This document shows positions 43,981 to 52,552 of a stretch of 64,000 bases of DNA, piece after piece (positions within the stretch are counted from its first letter, which is position 1; every line of letters starts with the position of its first letter). This stretch comes from Pseudonocardia sp. MH-G8 (lineage in GTDB: Bacteria; Actinomycetota; Actinomycetes; Mycobacteriales; Pseudonocardiaceae). The position numbers and the translations under genes are program-made. The stretch is from assembly GCF_002262885.1 (NCBI RefSeq), contig NZ_NKYF01000015.1:142577-206576 (forward strand), read 5' to 3'. The notes beneath the pieces were generated by a model that was given only the letters and a program-made list of their open reading frames with translations, ran no database searches and was not told where the DNA came from.

Positions 43981-44145
43981 CGGCGCGGGACTGGATGTGC
44001 CAGCGCTGCGGCCGTCGTGGACAGCTTGGTGGGGGCGGTGGTAAAGGTGGCGCCCACCGTCCTGGGCGGACGGATCGATCGCGTCGCCTTCGCGGTTGGA
44101 GTGTCCGACACTCCTACGTCCGACCTGTTCCCTAGAGTCCGGCGG

Positions 44146-44811
44146 GTGAGTGAGAACGAAGCGTTGGATCGGACCCGCCGAGACTACGACGAGGTCTCCG
44201 AGTTGTACGACGACATGGTGCGACAGGGCGACCAAGTCATCGATGCGCTGTCAGCAGGGATGATCAACACCTTCGCCGACCTCGTCCGCGCCGGTGGGTC
44301 GGTGGGTGCTGTGGTCGATGCGGGTTGCGGTCCCGGACAGTGGACCGATCACCTGGATCGAGCCGGTATCCGGGCTTACGGGATCGATCTGTCACCGGCC
44401 ATGGTCGCGATCGCCCGCCGGTATCGTCCCGACCTGCGCTACGAGGTCGGTTCTATGCTCCATCTCGACGCAGGGGACGAGTCGATCGCGGGCATCCTGG
44501 CGCACTTCTCGTTGATCCACACGCCGCCGGACCTGCTTCCGCGCGTCCTGACCGAGTTCGCCCGAGTGGTAGAGCCGGGCGGACCCCTGCTGATCGGTGT
44601 GCAGATCACCGACACCGCAGACGCCAACGGTTGGGTCCCGTACGACCACAGAGCCTCACCGGCGTATCTGTGGACCCTCGACGCGCTCGCCGACCGACTG
44701 CGCGAGCACGACTTCGCCGAGCTCGGACGCCTGCGAATCGTTGCTCCGACGCCAGGCAAGCCCCCCGCCGGATACCTGCTGGCGCGCCATGACGCCAGAA
44801 GTAACGAATGA
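44146..44811 (+). CDS. class I SAM-dependent methyltransferase lying between IS ends
   Basis: 221 aa. Motif I VVDAGCGPGQWTDHL near 54-68, then GIDLSPAMVAIAR, GILAHFSLIHTPPD and the post-motif EFARVVEPGGPLLIGV give a complete small-molecule methyltransferase of the Methyltransf_11/25 type. GTG 44146. Its TGA is the first three bases of the downstream IS left end, so the IS sits exactly at, or slightly trims, the C-terminus. Target unknown. Confidence 0.85.
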   Translation: MSENEALDRTRRDYDEVSELYDDMVRQGDQVIDALSAGMINTFADLVRAGGSVGAVVDAGCGPGQWTDHLDRAGIRAYGIDLSPAMVAIARRYRPDLRYEVGSMLHLDAGDESIAGILAHFSLIHTPPDLLPRVLTEFARVVEPGGPLLIGVQITDTADANGWVPYDHRASPAYLWTLDALADRLREHDFAELGRLRIVAPTPGKPPAGYLLARHDARSNE

Positions 44812-45744
44812 ATTTTGCCGACCTGGGCGGGCAGTCAGCGGTGTGCAGCGTGGCGTGACCTCGAATGGGTGAATCTCCTGGTAGACGGGCGATTGCCTAG
44901 ATCAACACGTCCCACCAGGAGCTTCAACGTGCTGTCCTACCCGTCCGGGATGACCGTGTCCAGCCGCGCCCTCGGCGTGCTCTCCGCTGCGCTGCGAGCG
45001 CAGCGCAACCAGCGCCGAACCCGGTGGCGGAAGCTCTCGCCCGGCCGGCAGGCGCTGCTCGTGGTCGCGCACCTGCGTAAGGGCGAGACCTACGCCGACC
45101 TGGCCTGCGGCTTCCGCATCGGGACCTCGACGGTGTACCGGTACATCCGTGAGGCGCTCGAACTGCTCGCCGCGATGGCTCCCACCCTGGCCCAGGCGAT
45201 CGAGGTCGCCCGCCGCAAGGCGTTCGTGATCCTCGACGGCACCCTGCTGCGCATCGACCGGGTAGGCATGACATCGGGCTATGACCGGGCCTTCTACTCC
45301 GGCAAGCACAAGGCCCACGGGCTGAACGTGCAGGTCGTCGCCGACCCGATCGGCCGGCTGGTGTGGATCTCGCCGCCGCTGCCCGGCGCGAGACATGACA
45401 TGGGCGCTGCCCGTGAGCACGGGATCATCGACGCGCTGGCCACCCACGAGATCCCGCGGCGGCCGACACCGCCTATCAGGGCGCCGGGCCGACGGTCGCG
45501 GTTCCGCAGCGGCGCCGTCGGAAGGATCTGGGCACCGGCCGCTACCGGCGCCTGTCCCGGAACCAGAAGGACGTCAACACCGCCCACGCCCGCCGCCGTG
45601 GACCCGGCGAGCGGGCCAACGCCGAGCTGAAGAACTGGCGGGTCCTGCGGAAGATCCGCTCCAGCCCGAACAACGCCCACCGGCTCATCGCCGCAGTTCA
45701 GACCCTCATGATCGCCAGCGCATGATCAGGTTGGCAAAGGCTCA
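44809..45744 (+). mobile_element. IS5-family-like insertion sequence with inactive transposase
   Basis: The right terminal repeat is CAGGTTGGCAAAGGCTCA (45727-45744). The left end starts TGAATTTTGCCGACCTG at 44809, related but less exact than the solo end at 43926. One transposase gene with a frameshift lies inside. The outer pair 43926/45744 matches better, so the mobile unit may once have spanned the methyltransferase as well. No clear target-site duplication was found. Confidence 0.7.
44929..45725 (+). pseudogene. IS5/DDE_Tnp_4 transposase, frameshifted
   Basis: First frame: helix-turn-helix YADLACGFRIGTSTVYRYIREAL and the first catalytic Asp in FVILDGTLLRIDR, then GARHDMGAAREHG. Near 45455 the frame changes; the second frame gives ADTAYQGAG, RRLSRNQKDVNTAHARRRGPGE (the catalytic Glu region) and LKNWRVLRKIRSSP to a TGA at 45723. 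A GTG at 44929 follows AGGAG. No slippery A or T run is at the junction, so a programmed shift is unlikely. Confidence 0.75.
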
Positions 45745-45745
45745 G

Positions 45746-46098
45746 TGGCGCCAGGTCCGCCAACTCGGGTGCCGTGCCGCGCTGGACAGCCATCATGCGA
45801 GGAATGAGGCGGGTCTCGTCCGGTCCGGATGACCGGGGAACGCGCCGGCGATGTTGAAGGCGCAGGCTGACTGCGCCGATGGCGCCGATGGCGCCGGTGC
45901 CGACGATGTCCATGGCTACGTTGTCGGCGCGAGCTTGCTGGTGCCGTACGGGCTGGTCGGCGCAGCGGCGGCGCTCTCGTTGATGGGCTGGGTGACCTGG
46001 TCGCCGTACACGCCGCACGTCGAAGCGAGAACCAGTCGCCGCGTGCCGGTCTCACTCATCGTGTGAAGCAGGACGAGCGTGCCGCCTACGTTCGTCTG
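45746..46098 (-). pseudogene. galE: fragment of UDP-glucose 4-epimerase-like gene
   Basis: Segments in two frames read NVGGTLVLLHTMSETGTRRL, then ASTCGVYGDQVTQPINESAA and SPYGTSKLA (the Ser...YxxxK active site), and AVSLR...PDETRLIPRMMAVQRGTAPELA. Both termini are missing. It ends at the right IS border (45744), and a frameshift and small changes disrupt the middle. Confidence 0.65.
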
Positions 46099-46152
46099 CC
46101 AGCAAAGCCACTTGTCGCAGGCACACGGGCAACACCGCATAACGCTGGTAGA

Positions 46153-46184
46153 CGCGCCGCGGACCGATCACGGTCCGCGGCGTG
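46153..46184 (-). terminator. strong hairpin downstream of the DUF222-HNH gene
   Basis: CGCCGCGGACCG-ATCA-CGGTCCGCGGCG is a perfect 12-bp stem with a 4-base loop, extended by G-U and C-G pairs to 14 bp. It begins ~50 bp after the original end of the HNH gene. No U tract, but the stem is by far the longest in the area. Confidence 0.6.
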
Positions 46185-46233
46185 CACGGGCCGGCGATGC
46201 CCGCCCCCATCCGTCCACGTCGAGGAGCGTGTG

Positions 46234-47503
46234 CTACGGATTCCGGCGGGGTTTCTGTTCCGGGTCGATCCATTTCGGCGGGATGAACTCCGGTAACCCG
46301 TCACGGATCCGCACCACCTATCCGGAATCGTGGATCAGGCGGTGGTGGACTTTGCACAGACTGACCAGGTTGTTCAGTTCGGTGGGTCCGCCGTGCTCCC
46401 ATTCCCAGATGTGGTGGATTTCGCACCAGGATGGTGTCCGGTCGCAGCCCGGGTGCGCGCATCCACGGTCGCGGGCGGTGACCGCCCTGCGCAACCCGTC
46501 GGGGATCACCCGGGTGGAGCGCCCCACGTCCAGGGGTTGCCCGGCGCCGTTCATGACGATGGGTACGACCGCGGCGTCGCAGGCCAGCATCCGTAGCGAG
46601 GCGGGGCTCATGCGGCCGCCGAAGTCGAGCATCGCCGAGCGGGCGCGGGTTTCGAGGTCTTCGAGCCGGATCAACACGTTCAGGTGTGGGCGCCGCCCGC
46701 CGGCGTCGGGGAGGGTGGCGTGGTCGGCGTGGGCGAGGACGAACCCGCACGCGTCGGCGAGGGCTTCGGCCTGACGCTGCCCCGTCGATCGTTGATCATC
46801 GCGGCCGAGGGGCTTGGCTTTGGCGTCGATCACGGTGGCGATCGCGTCGAACATCGCCGGATCGTCGAACTGCCCGCTGATCGTGCCGCCCGACCCGTCG
46901 CGACGCTTGCGGACCTGCAGCCGGTTGACCGGCTCCGGCGGATTGTCATCAGGCTCGGGACCGTCGCCGTCCAGCGGCTTCCAGGAGCTGGGTGCCCAGC
47001 TTGCGTAGCTGCCCGGGCGAGTACTCGCCGGCCATACCGGCCAGCTGCTCTTCCAACCCCGCCCGCTGCCAGTCGGTGATCCGCCCGGCCTCGGGAGTGT
47101 TGAGAAGGGCGGCGATGACCTCGACGTGACGCAGCCCGGCCTGCCCGGCCGCGAACGCCTTCCCCGTCGCCGGGAGCCGGGCGGGCAGCACGGTGCCGTC
47201 GAGCCCGATCTGCTCACACGCCTGCTCCGCGGCCACCACCCGGCGGCGGGCTTCGTAGGAGTCGCAGCCCAGAAGGTCGGTCAACGCGCCTTCGGGTTTG
47301 CGATAGCCGCGTTCGGCGAACGTGCCGCGCCGTTGCAGGGCGGCGGTGGTGGAGACGGTGAGGTAATCCAGTTGCCGTGACACGCCTTCGGTCACCGACA
47401 ACACCGACATCAGTTCACCGTCGGAGGCCAGGGCGGATTCCGCAGCCGTCCGCAATTCCTCGATCGCCTCGTGGAGGCGTTCGTATGCGGCGACTGCGGA
47501 CAT
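46234..47503 (-). pseudogene. DUF222 (13E12-type) HNH endonuclease, frameshifted and with a nonsense codon
   Basis: The first frame from ATG 47503 encodes the DUF222 helical domain (AERGYRKPEGALTDLLGC, AAGQAGLRHVEVIAALL). Near 46975 it shifts to the frame that carries the rest, including the HNH core CAHPGCDRTPSWCEIHHIWE and NLVSLCKVHHRLIHDSG. There a TAG (46318-46320) interrupts; reading through gives VVRIRDGLPEFIPPKWIDPE, the usual C-terminal tail, ending at 46234. So there are two independent lesions. The family is repeated in actinobacterial genomes and often damage-inducible. Confidence 0.85.
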
Positions 47504-47517
47504 GCCCCCGAGTTTAG

Positions 47518-47533
47518 TCGAACAGGTGTTCGA
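47518..47533 (-). promoter_or_regulatory. perfect LexA (SOS) box upstream of the DUF222-HNH gene
   Basis: TCGAACAGGTGTTCGA equals the mycobacterial/actinobacterial LexA consensus TCGAAC-N4-GTTCGA with no mismatch. It is 14 bp upstream of the HNH start codon. 13E12-family genes of M. tuberculosis are known to carry such boxes. The site has outlived the coding sequence it controlled. Confidence 0.85.
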
Positions 47534-47573
47534 TGGCATGGGTCTGTTCGGGTGGTTGACCGGTTTGCAATCG

Positions 47574-48058
47574 TGAGCCTTCGCGGTAGCGCGGCTGGGT
47601 GGCATATCCGGTCTGCTCCACGCCGAACGACGCCGGCGCCGAACCCGCCGCGGCTGCCGCGCCCTCGGGTCATGGCGACACGCGGTGCCCGTACTGGGCT
47701 GGTTCCTCGACGCCACCCGGCTCGCCCAGCTCGCGGCCGACAACCAGATCAGCAGCTCAACGGCCTACCGCTACCTGCACGAGGGCATCGACGCACTCAC
47801 CGCCTGGGCCGACGAGGATCACGCGGTCCTCGCCGACCTGGGCTACGAGGGCGAGAACACCCGATACCGCATTCCGCGACCCGGGCGCTGGCTGAACGTG
47901 GGAACTCGCTGCTCAAGACCACCTTCAAGGCCCTGCGCCGGGTCACCTGCTGCCCCTGGCGGATCGGCATGATCACCGCTGCCGCAATGGTCCTCCTGCA
48001 CCACGAGCACGACCGGACGACCGGACGACCCGATCGCAGCGTTACCGGGAAAGGCTCA
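47574..48058 (+). mobile_element. 485-bp internally deleted IS5-like element
   Basis: It begins TGAGCCTTCGCGGTAGCGC and ends with the inverse of TGAGCCTTTCCCGGTAACGC; the ends agree except for a gap and a few bases. Inside are the transposase helix-turn-helix (SSTAYRYLHEGIDALTAW) joined directly to a late segment (ADLGYEGENTRYRIPR) and, in another frame, the C-terminus (LLKTTFKALRRVTCCPWRIG). The catalytic core is deleted. It shares TGAGCCTT ends with the 45744 element but is a different subtype. Confidence 0.7.
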
Positions 48059-48148
48059 GTGACCTTTTCGGTGTGAAGGCGGATGCGACGGCGAGCGGTC
48101 GACTGCCACCCTCCACCTCCGCCATGCGGGCGGCCCGCGCCGGTCTTG

Positions 48149-49726
48149 TCAATCTTGCTCGACGTCGGTGCAGAAGACGTCCTCGTCCGGCAGTTGGCCG
48201 GTGTTCAGGAAGTGGACGGTAGCCCCGTCGGCGCAGGCCGAGCCCTCGTTGTAGACGTAGTGCCCGCCGTTGTCGACACCGACGAAGGCGGCGCGGTCGC
48301 CGAGGACCTCGCGCAGCCCTTGTCCGGAGTCCCACGGTGTGGCGTGGTCCCGACGGTTCTGCAGGATCAAGATGTCACCGGGGCCCGTGTCGGTCACGGT
48401 GACCGGCTTCTCGATCGGGGCCGTCCAGAAGGCGCATGGCCAGATGTTGGCCGGCATGCCCGCCGTGAGAGGCCAGGCCTTGCGGTCGGTGGCGCTACGG
48501 GTGGCGTAGCCGGCAACGTCGCGGGGCCACTCGGCGTCACCGCAGGTGAGTGCCAGGAACATGGTCGCCTGGTTGTCCGCGGGGACGCCCGGAGTGGGCG
48601 GCGACTCGGCGAACACCTGCTCGAGCACCTCGCCGTCGGCCGCGGTGAGGTGACCATCCGCGAGGTTCGCGGCGGCCTTCCAGACCTGCGCGAGGATCGG
48701 CAGGGTCTTGTTGTCGAGGAGCAGTGCATAGGTGACGGTGCGCAGGATCGCTCCGTTCATGGACTGCTGCGTGCCCGGAACCGGCGCCGGCTTGCGGTCG
48801 AGCCGATCGGCGAGCGCGAGATAGGTCCGGGTGACCTCGTCGACGGTGTCGCCGAGCCCGAGGGCGCCGTTCTGCGCCGCGGCGACGGCGGCCGCGTCGG
48901 GGAACCGTTCGGCCATGCTCTTGCCCCAGCCCTGCGCCTCACCGGACCAGACCTCGGTGGGGTCGACGTTGCCTTCGAGGATCATGCGGTCGGTCTGCTC
49001 CGGGTACAGCGAGCTGTAGACGGCACCCAGGTAGGTGCCGTAGGACCGACCCCAGTAGGAGATCTTCTTCTCGCCGAGCGCCTCGCGGATGCGGTCCAGG
49101 TCACGAGCGGTGTTGGCGGTGGTGAAGTACCGCAGGTCCTCGCCGGCCGTGGCGGCGCACTTCTGGGCTTCGGTGCGGGCCAGTCGGACGTTCGCGTCGA
49201 TCGAGCCGTCAGCGGCTGGATAGGGGAAATGCCCTGGCACGCCGGCGACCTCGAGGCCGCAGCTCTGCGGGGTGCTGTGCCCGACGCCGCGCGGATCGAA
49301 GCCGATCAGGTCGTAGCCGTCCAGGACGGACTTCGGCAGCGTCGGTGCCATCGCGGCGGGCATGTCGAGACCCGACAGGGCGGGGCCGCCCGGGTTCAGC
49401 AGCAGGGCACCGTGCCGCTTCGCGGGGTCGGCGGCGGCGAGCCGGGAGATCGCCACCTCGATCGACGTGCCGTCCGGCTCGTCGTAGTTCAGCGGGACCT
49501 CTACCGTTGCGCAGGTGAGCTCGGAATCCCGGGCCACTCCCCTCGCCGCCTCCGGGCAGGGTCCCCACTCGATCGCGGCGGACTCGGCCCGGTCCGCGGG
49601 CGCGGGGCGGTCTTCCTCGTGCGCGGCGTCGCTACAGGCCACGGTCAGTGCCGCGGCCGTCAGGACCGTGGCGAACCTGCGGCCCCGTGACCGGCCGGAT
49701 ACCCCGACACCACGTGTCTTGTTCAT
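48149..49726 (-). CDS. secreted Tap-like alpha/beta-hydrolase (S33 peptidase family) lipoprotein
   Basis: 525 aa. Signal peptide with LTVAC lipobox near residue 31. The alpha/beta-hydrolase core has oxyanion LLNPGGPA, nucleophile Ser in YWGRSYGTYLG (~230), acid Asp in LQNRRDHATPW and His in VDNGGHYVY, with the TAP C-terminal domain around them. Matches the Streptomyces tripeptidyl aminopeptidase/SlpD-E group: exported proteases that trim N-terminal tripeptides. ATG 49726 has GAGGG upstream. Confidence 0.9.
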   Translation of the reverse strand: MNKTRGVGVSGRSRGRRFATVLTAAALTVACSDAAHEEDRPAPADRAESAAIEWGPCPEAARGVARDSELTCATVEVPLNYDEPDGTSIEVAISRLAAADPAKRHGALLLNPGGPALSGLDMPAAMAPTLPKSVLDGYDLIGFDPRGVGHSTPQSCGLEVAGVPGHFPYPAADGSIDANVRLARTEAQKCAATAGEDLRYFTTANTARDLDRIREALGEKKISYWGRSYGTYLGAVYSSLYPEQTDRMILEGNVDPTEVWSGEAQGWGKSMAERFPDAAAVAAAQNGALGLGDTVDEVTRTYLALADRLDRKPAPVPGTQQSMNGAILRTVTYALLLDNKTLPILAQVWKAAANLADGHLTAADGEVLEQVFAESPPTPGVPADNQATMFLALTCGDAEWPRDVAGYATRSATDRKAWPLTAGMPANIWPCAFWTAPIEKPVTVTDTGPGDILILQNRRDHATPWDSGQGLREVLGDRAAFVGVDNGGHYVYNEGSACADGATVHFLNTGQLPDEDVFCTDVEQD

Positions 49727-50147
49727 CGCCCTCGTCCTTCGATTCGGCTCGGCCGGCCGCATTCGCCCGACAGCCCGTGTTGCCGGCGACGAAGCTATCG
49801 AGAACGGGATTCGGCTCACGTCACCCCGGAGCGGACAGATTCTGTAGCTCGCACGGGGGATGGAGATCCGTCCAACACGGAAGTGCCTACCGGACAAGCG
49901 GCTGAGACGGTTGTTCTCACGGGTTGGCCGTAGCTGCGCCGGCCGGCGGCCGCGAGTACGCCGAAGCATGGATCGAGCATCGCGACCTGGAAGGGCGTCG
50001 GGGCCAAACCCGACGCCGACGGCCGCTCGATTCGCGGTGTGGTCGGGTAGCCCGAAGATCGCGACCCCTGCGTCACTGCCCGTCCGGAGGCGCACCATCG
50101 CGTGTTCGTGGTGGCCACCGCGGTGATCTCCCCGTCCGCTCGAGCTT
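49727..50147. other. 420-bp intergenic stretch, no gene recognised
   Basis: Between the divergent hydrolase and MarR genes. Open frames on the minus strand here have no start with a ribosome site and no recognisable protein pattern; one (AIFGLPDHTANRAAVGVGFG) looks weakly protein-like and might be a decayed fragment. Promoters for both flanking genes must lie here. Confidence 0.4.
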
Positions 50148-50181
50148 TCAGCTAACTGTTTCTCATGTTGAAGGTAGCTGA
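50148..50181. promoter_or_regulatory. dyad across the MarR promoter
   Basis: TCAGCTA (50148-50154) and its complement TAGCTGA (50175-50181) flank 20 bp in an AT-richer patch that also contains the upstream-most possible ATG of the MarR gene. Probable operator for autoregulation. Confidence 0.4.
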
Positions 50182-50713
50182 TACTCTGAAGGCCGTGCCG
50201 AACTCCGGAGCCGCCAGCGAAGCCCCACGGTCCGAAGCCTTCAGCGTCGACGAGCTCGATCATTTGGTGACGTGGACGCTGGTGCGCGCCGCCCGCCGGG
50301 TCGAGCGGATGCTGGTTGACCTGTTCGCCGCCCACTCCCTGACGCCGGTCCAGTTCGGCGTGCTCGCGCACCTGAGCACCGGCGCCCGGTTCACCCAGTC
50401 TCAGCTGGCCCGCGCGGTACTGATCCGCCCCCAGAGCATGAACACCGTCGTTGCGGAGATGACCGACCGCGGGTTGCTCGAGCGGGTCGGGGCGGGGGGC
50501 AGAGGCCGACCTACGCCGCTCAGGTTGACCCGTGCCGGTTCCGACGTGTTCAGGGCGATCCTGCCTTCGGTTCGCTGGGCGAACGAGCCCGCGCGTCTCG
50601 GACTCGACGCACGCCGGGCCGCACGGCTCAACCAGCTCCTGCACGGCGTTCTGGAGTCGGATCTCCCGACCGAGTTCGAAGTCGATTTCCGTACCCCCCG
50701 AATGCCTCACTAG
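50165..50713 (+). CDS. MarR-family transcriptional regulator
   Basis: 182 aa from ATG 50165, or ~172 aa from GTG 50195; the second is favoured if the surrounding dyad is an operator, since the ATG lies inside it. Winged helix ARFTQSQLARAVLIRPQSMNTVVAEMTDRGLLERV with the beta wing GRGRPTPLRLTRAG. Followed after 40 bp by the ornithine-cyclodeaminase-like gene on the same strand, with which it may share an operon. Confidence 0.83.
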   Translation: MLKVADTLKAVPNSGAASEAPRSEAFSVDELDHLVTWTLVRAARRVERMLVDLFAAHSLTPVQFGVLAHLSTGARFTQSQLARAVLIRPQSMNTVVAEMTDRGLLERVGAGGRGRPTPLRLTRAGSDVFRAILPSVRWANEPARLGLDARRAARLNQLLHGVLESDLPTEFEVDFRTPRMPH

Positions 50714-50753
50714 CCGCTTCCCGCACTTGTTCACGCAACAAAGGAGCCGCCAC

Positions 50754-51728
50754 ATGCCGCTACTGTTGACCCGATCCGATCTCCGTCCGCTGGCGAACAG
50801 CGACGACGCGCTCGACGGGGCTATCGATGCGGTCGAGGCATCGCTGCTGTCCAGTCACGCCGGTGACCGCGGTGAGACCACGTTCACCGGCCTCACCCTG
50901 CCCAACGGCGACGAGCTGGCCAGCCAATTCGCCGCCAGCGCAGAAGGCGCAAACCTCCGGATCTTTCCGCGGACCTTCGAAGGGACCCGACGGAACGCCT
51001 GGGTCGGCATGGAGATCAGCGGAACGACCGGCGGGATCGAGAGCCTGATCGCGCTCGACGACCTCAACAACTTGCGGACATCCGTTCCCGCCGCGGTCGG
51101 GGTCCGGCACCTTGCACGGGAAGGCGCCACCACGTTGGCGATCCTCGGCAGCGGCGCAATGGCACACAGCCACGCGAGGACGATCGCGCGGGTGATGCCA
51201 AGCCTCGAGACCGTCCGGGTCTGGAGCCCGACCCCACAGCATCGAGAGGTGTTCGCCAAGGAGATCGCCCAGCGCCTGGACCTGGATGCAACCGCTGCCG
51301 ACACCATCGAAGCCGCGGTCGAGGCGGCTGACGTGATCACTGCCGCAGGCCGCTATCGGCCTGGGCAGCCGGCACTTCCCGACCCCACGGCGGTCCGTGC
51401 CGGCACGCTACTCGTCAGCATGACCGGATCCGGCATGAACCTTCTCGAGGGAGGCGCACGACTGGTTGTGCCGACATTCCAGCGTCCGGAGCTCATCTCC
51501 TCCGGCTTCTCCAGCGGATTCCTGGAGCAAGGCTCACCCGCAGCCCCGGCGAATGCGCTGCAGCTGGCCGAGGTGATCCTCGGCAATGTACCCGAACTCG
51601 GGTCCGGGTCGACCACACTGGTGTACGAACTGGGCGCACCATATCTATGGGACATGCCGATCTTCGGCTGGATCAGAGAGTGGGCGAGAACTCGTGGCGC
51701 CGGTTCTCGGATAGATTTCTCGTCGTGA
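50754..51728 (+). CDS. ornithine cyclodeaminase/mu-crystallin family protein
   Basis: 324 aa. The NAD(P) Rossmann motif LAILGSGAMAHSHARTIARV is at ~126-145; ALDDLNNLRTSVPAAVGVRH before it is the family's substrate-side helix. Family enzymes cyclise ornithine or reduce cyclic imines and ketimines. AAAGGAG precedes the ATG. Regulated with the adjacent MarR protein by inference. Substrate unknown. Confidence 0.85.
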   Translation: MPLLLTRSDLRPLANSDDALDGAIDAVEASLLSSHAGDRGETTFTGLTLPNGDELASQFAASAEGANLRIFPRTFEGTRRNAWVGMEISGTTGGIESLIALDDLNNLRTSVPAAVGVRHLAREGATTLAILGSGAMAHSHARTIARVMPSLETVRVWSPTPQHREVFAKEIAQRLDLDATAADTIEAAVEAADVITAAGRYRPGQPALPDPTAVRAGTLLVSMTGSGMNLLEGGARLVVPTFQRPELISSGFSSGFLEQGSPAAPANALQLAEVILGNVPELGSGSTTLVYELGAPYLWDMPIFGWIREWARTRGAGSRIDFSS

Positions 51729-51886
51729 GGGAAGCCGTCAGTTCGCACGACTCCTTGGCAGCATCAGACCGGGCGGCTGGAGGCAGTGACGGCGCCGGTC
51801 GGATCAGACCGTCCAGGAGCGCTCCGCGCCTGACCGCACACGGAGCCGAAGCACCGACCGCCCATGACGTCGAGCCTGGATGCAGG

Positions 51887-52501
51887 TCAGAGAGGCACGC
51901 CTGACCGGAGGTGGGCGAGCCCGCGGTCGATCCGCTCGGCGTAGTTGCGCACGGTGGTCTGCGGCGCGCCCGCGACGACGGCGGCGAACACCCCGAGCAA
52001 TGCGCCGGTGAAGGTGTGCACCTCGAGGTCGTCCCGGTCCCGCTCGGCCCGCCTCGCCACTTCGTCCCGGAGGACGGACGCCAGCAGCATCAGCTGCTCG
52101 AACGACGCTGCGCGCAGGTCCGGGACGGACAGGACGAGCCGCTGACGGCGCCGCTCCTGCGTCCAGGTCTGCTCGTCGAACCCCTCGGCCGCGTCGTGCA
52201 CCGCCCGGTGGATCGTCTCGAGCAGGTCCGAGCCCGGGGGTCGGGCGCGCAGCGCGTCCAGGAACGCGGGGGTGAACCTGTTGTGCGCAACGGTGTCCTC
52301 CTTGTTCGGGAAGTACCGGAAGAAGGTGCTGGGCGAGACCTCGGCCGCTTCGGCGATCTGCTCGACCGTGGTGTGGGTGTAGCCCTGTTCCTCGAACAGC
52401 CGCAGCGCATGCTCCTGGATCAGCGCACGGGTTCGCGCCTTCTTCCGCTCCCGCAGCCCAGGGATGACCGGAGCCGTGCCCGTCGCGGTTCCCTCCGTCA
52501 C
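51887..52501 (-). CDS. TetR-family transcriptional regulator
   Basis: 204 aa. HTH TTVEQIAEAAEVSPSTFFRYFPNKEDTV (~45-72) is of the AcrR/TetR type with the MftR-like C-terminal domain. GTG start, 51 bp after the stop of the DHA2 exporter on the same strand, so exporter and repressor form an operon. The operator is probably the palindrome at 54095-54109. Confidence 0.88.
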   Translation of the reverse strand: MTEGTATGTAPVIPGLRERKKARTRALIQEHALRLFEEQGYTHTTVEQIAEAAEVSPSTFFRYFPNKEDTVAHNRFTPAFLDALRARPPGSDLLETIHRAVHDAAEGFDEQTWTQERRRQRLVLSVPDLRAASFEQLMLLASVLRDEVARRAERDRDDLEVHTFTGALLGVFAAVVAGAPQTTVRNYAERIDRGLAHLRSGVPL

Positions 52502-52552
52502 TGGTCCTCCGCTCGTTCCGCTGGGCGGCCGGGTACGTCCATCGAGTCGCGG

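Noticed and set aside
45440..45470. Programmed frameshift in the IS transposase
   Set aside because: No slippery heptamer at the junction, and the family is normally a single frame.
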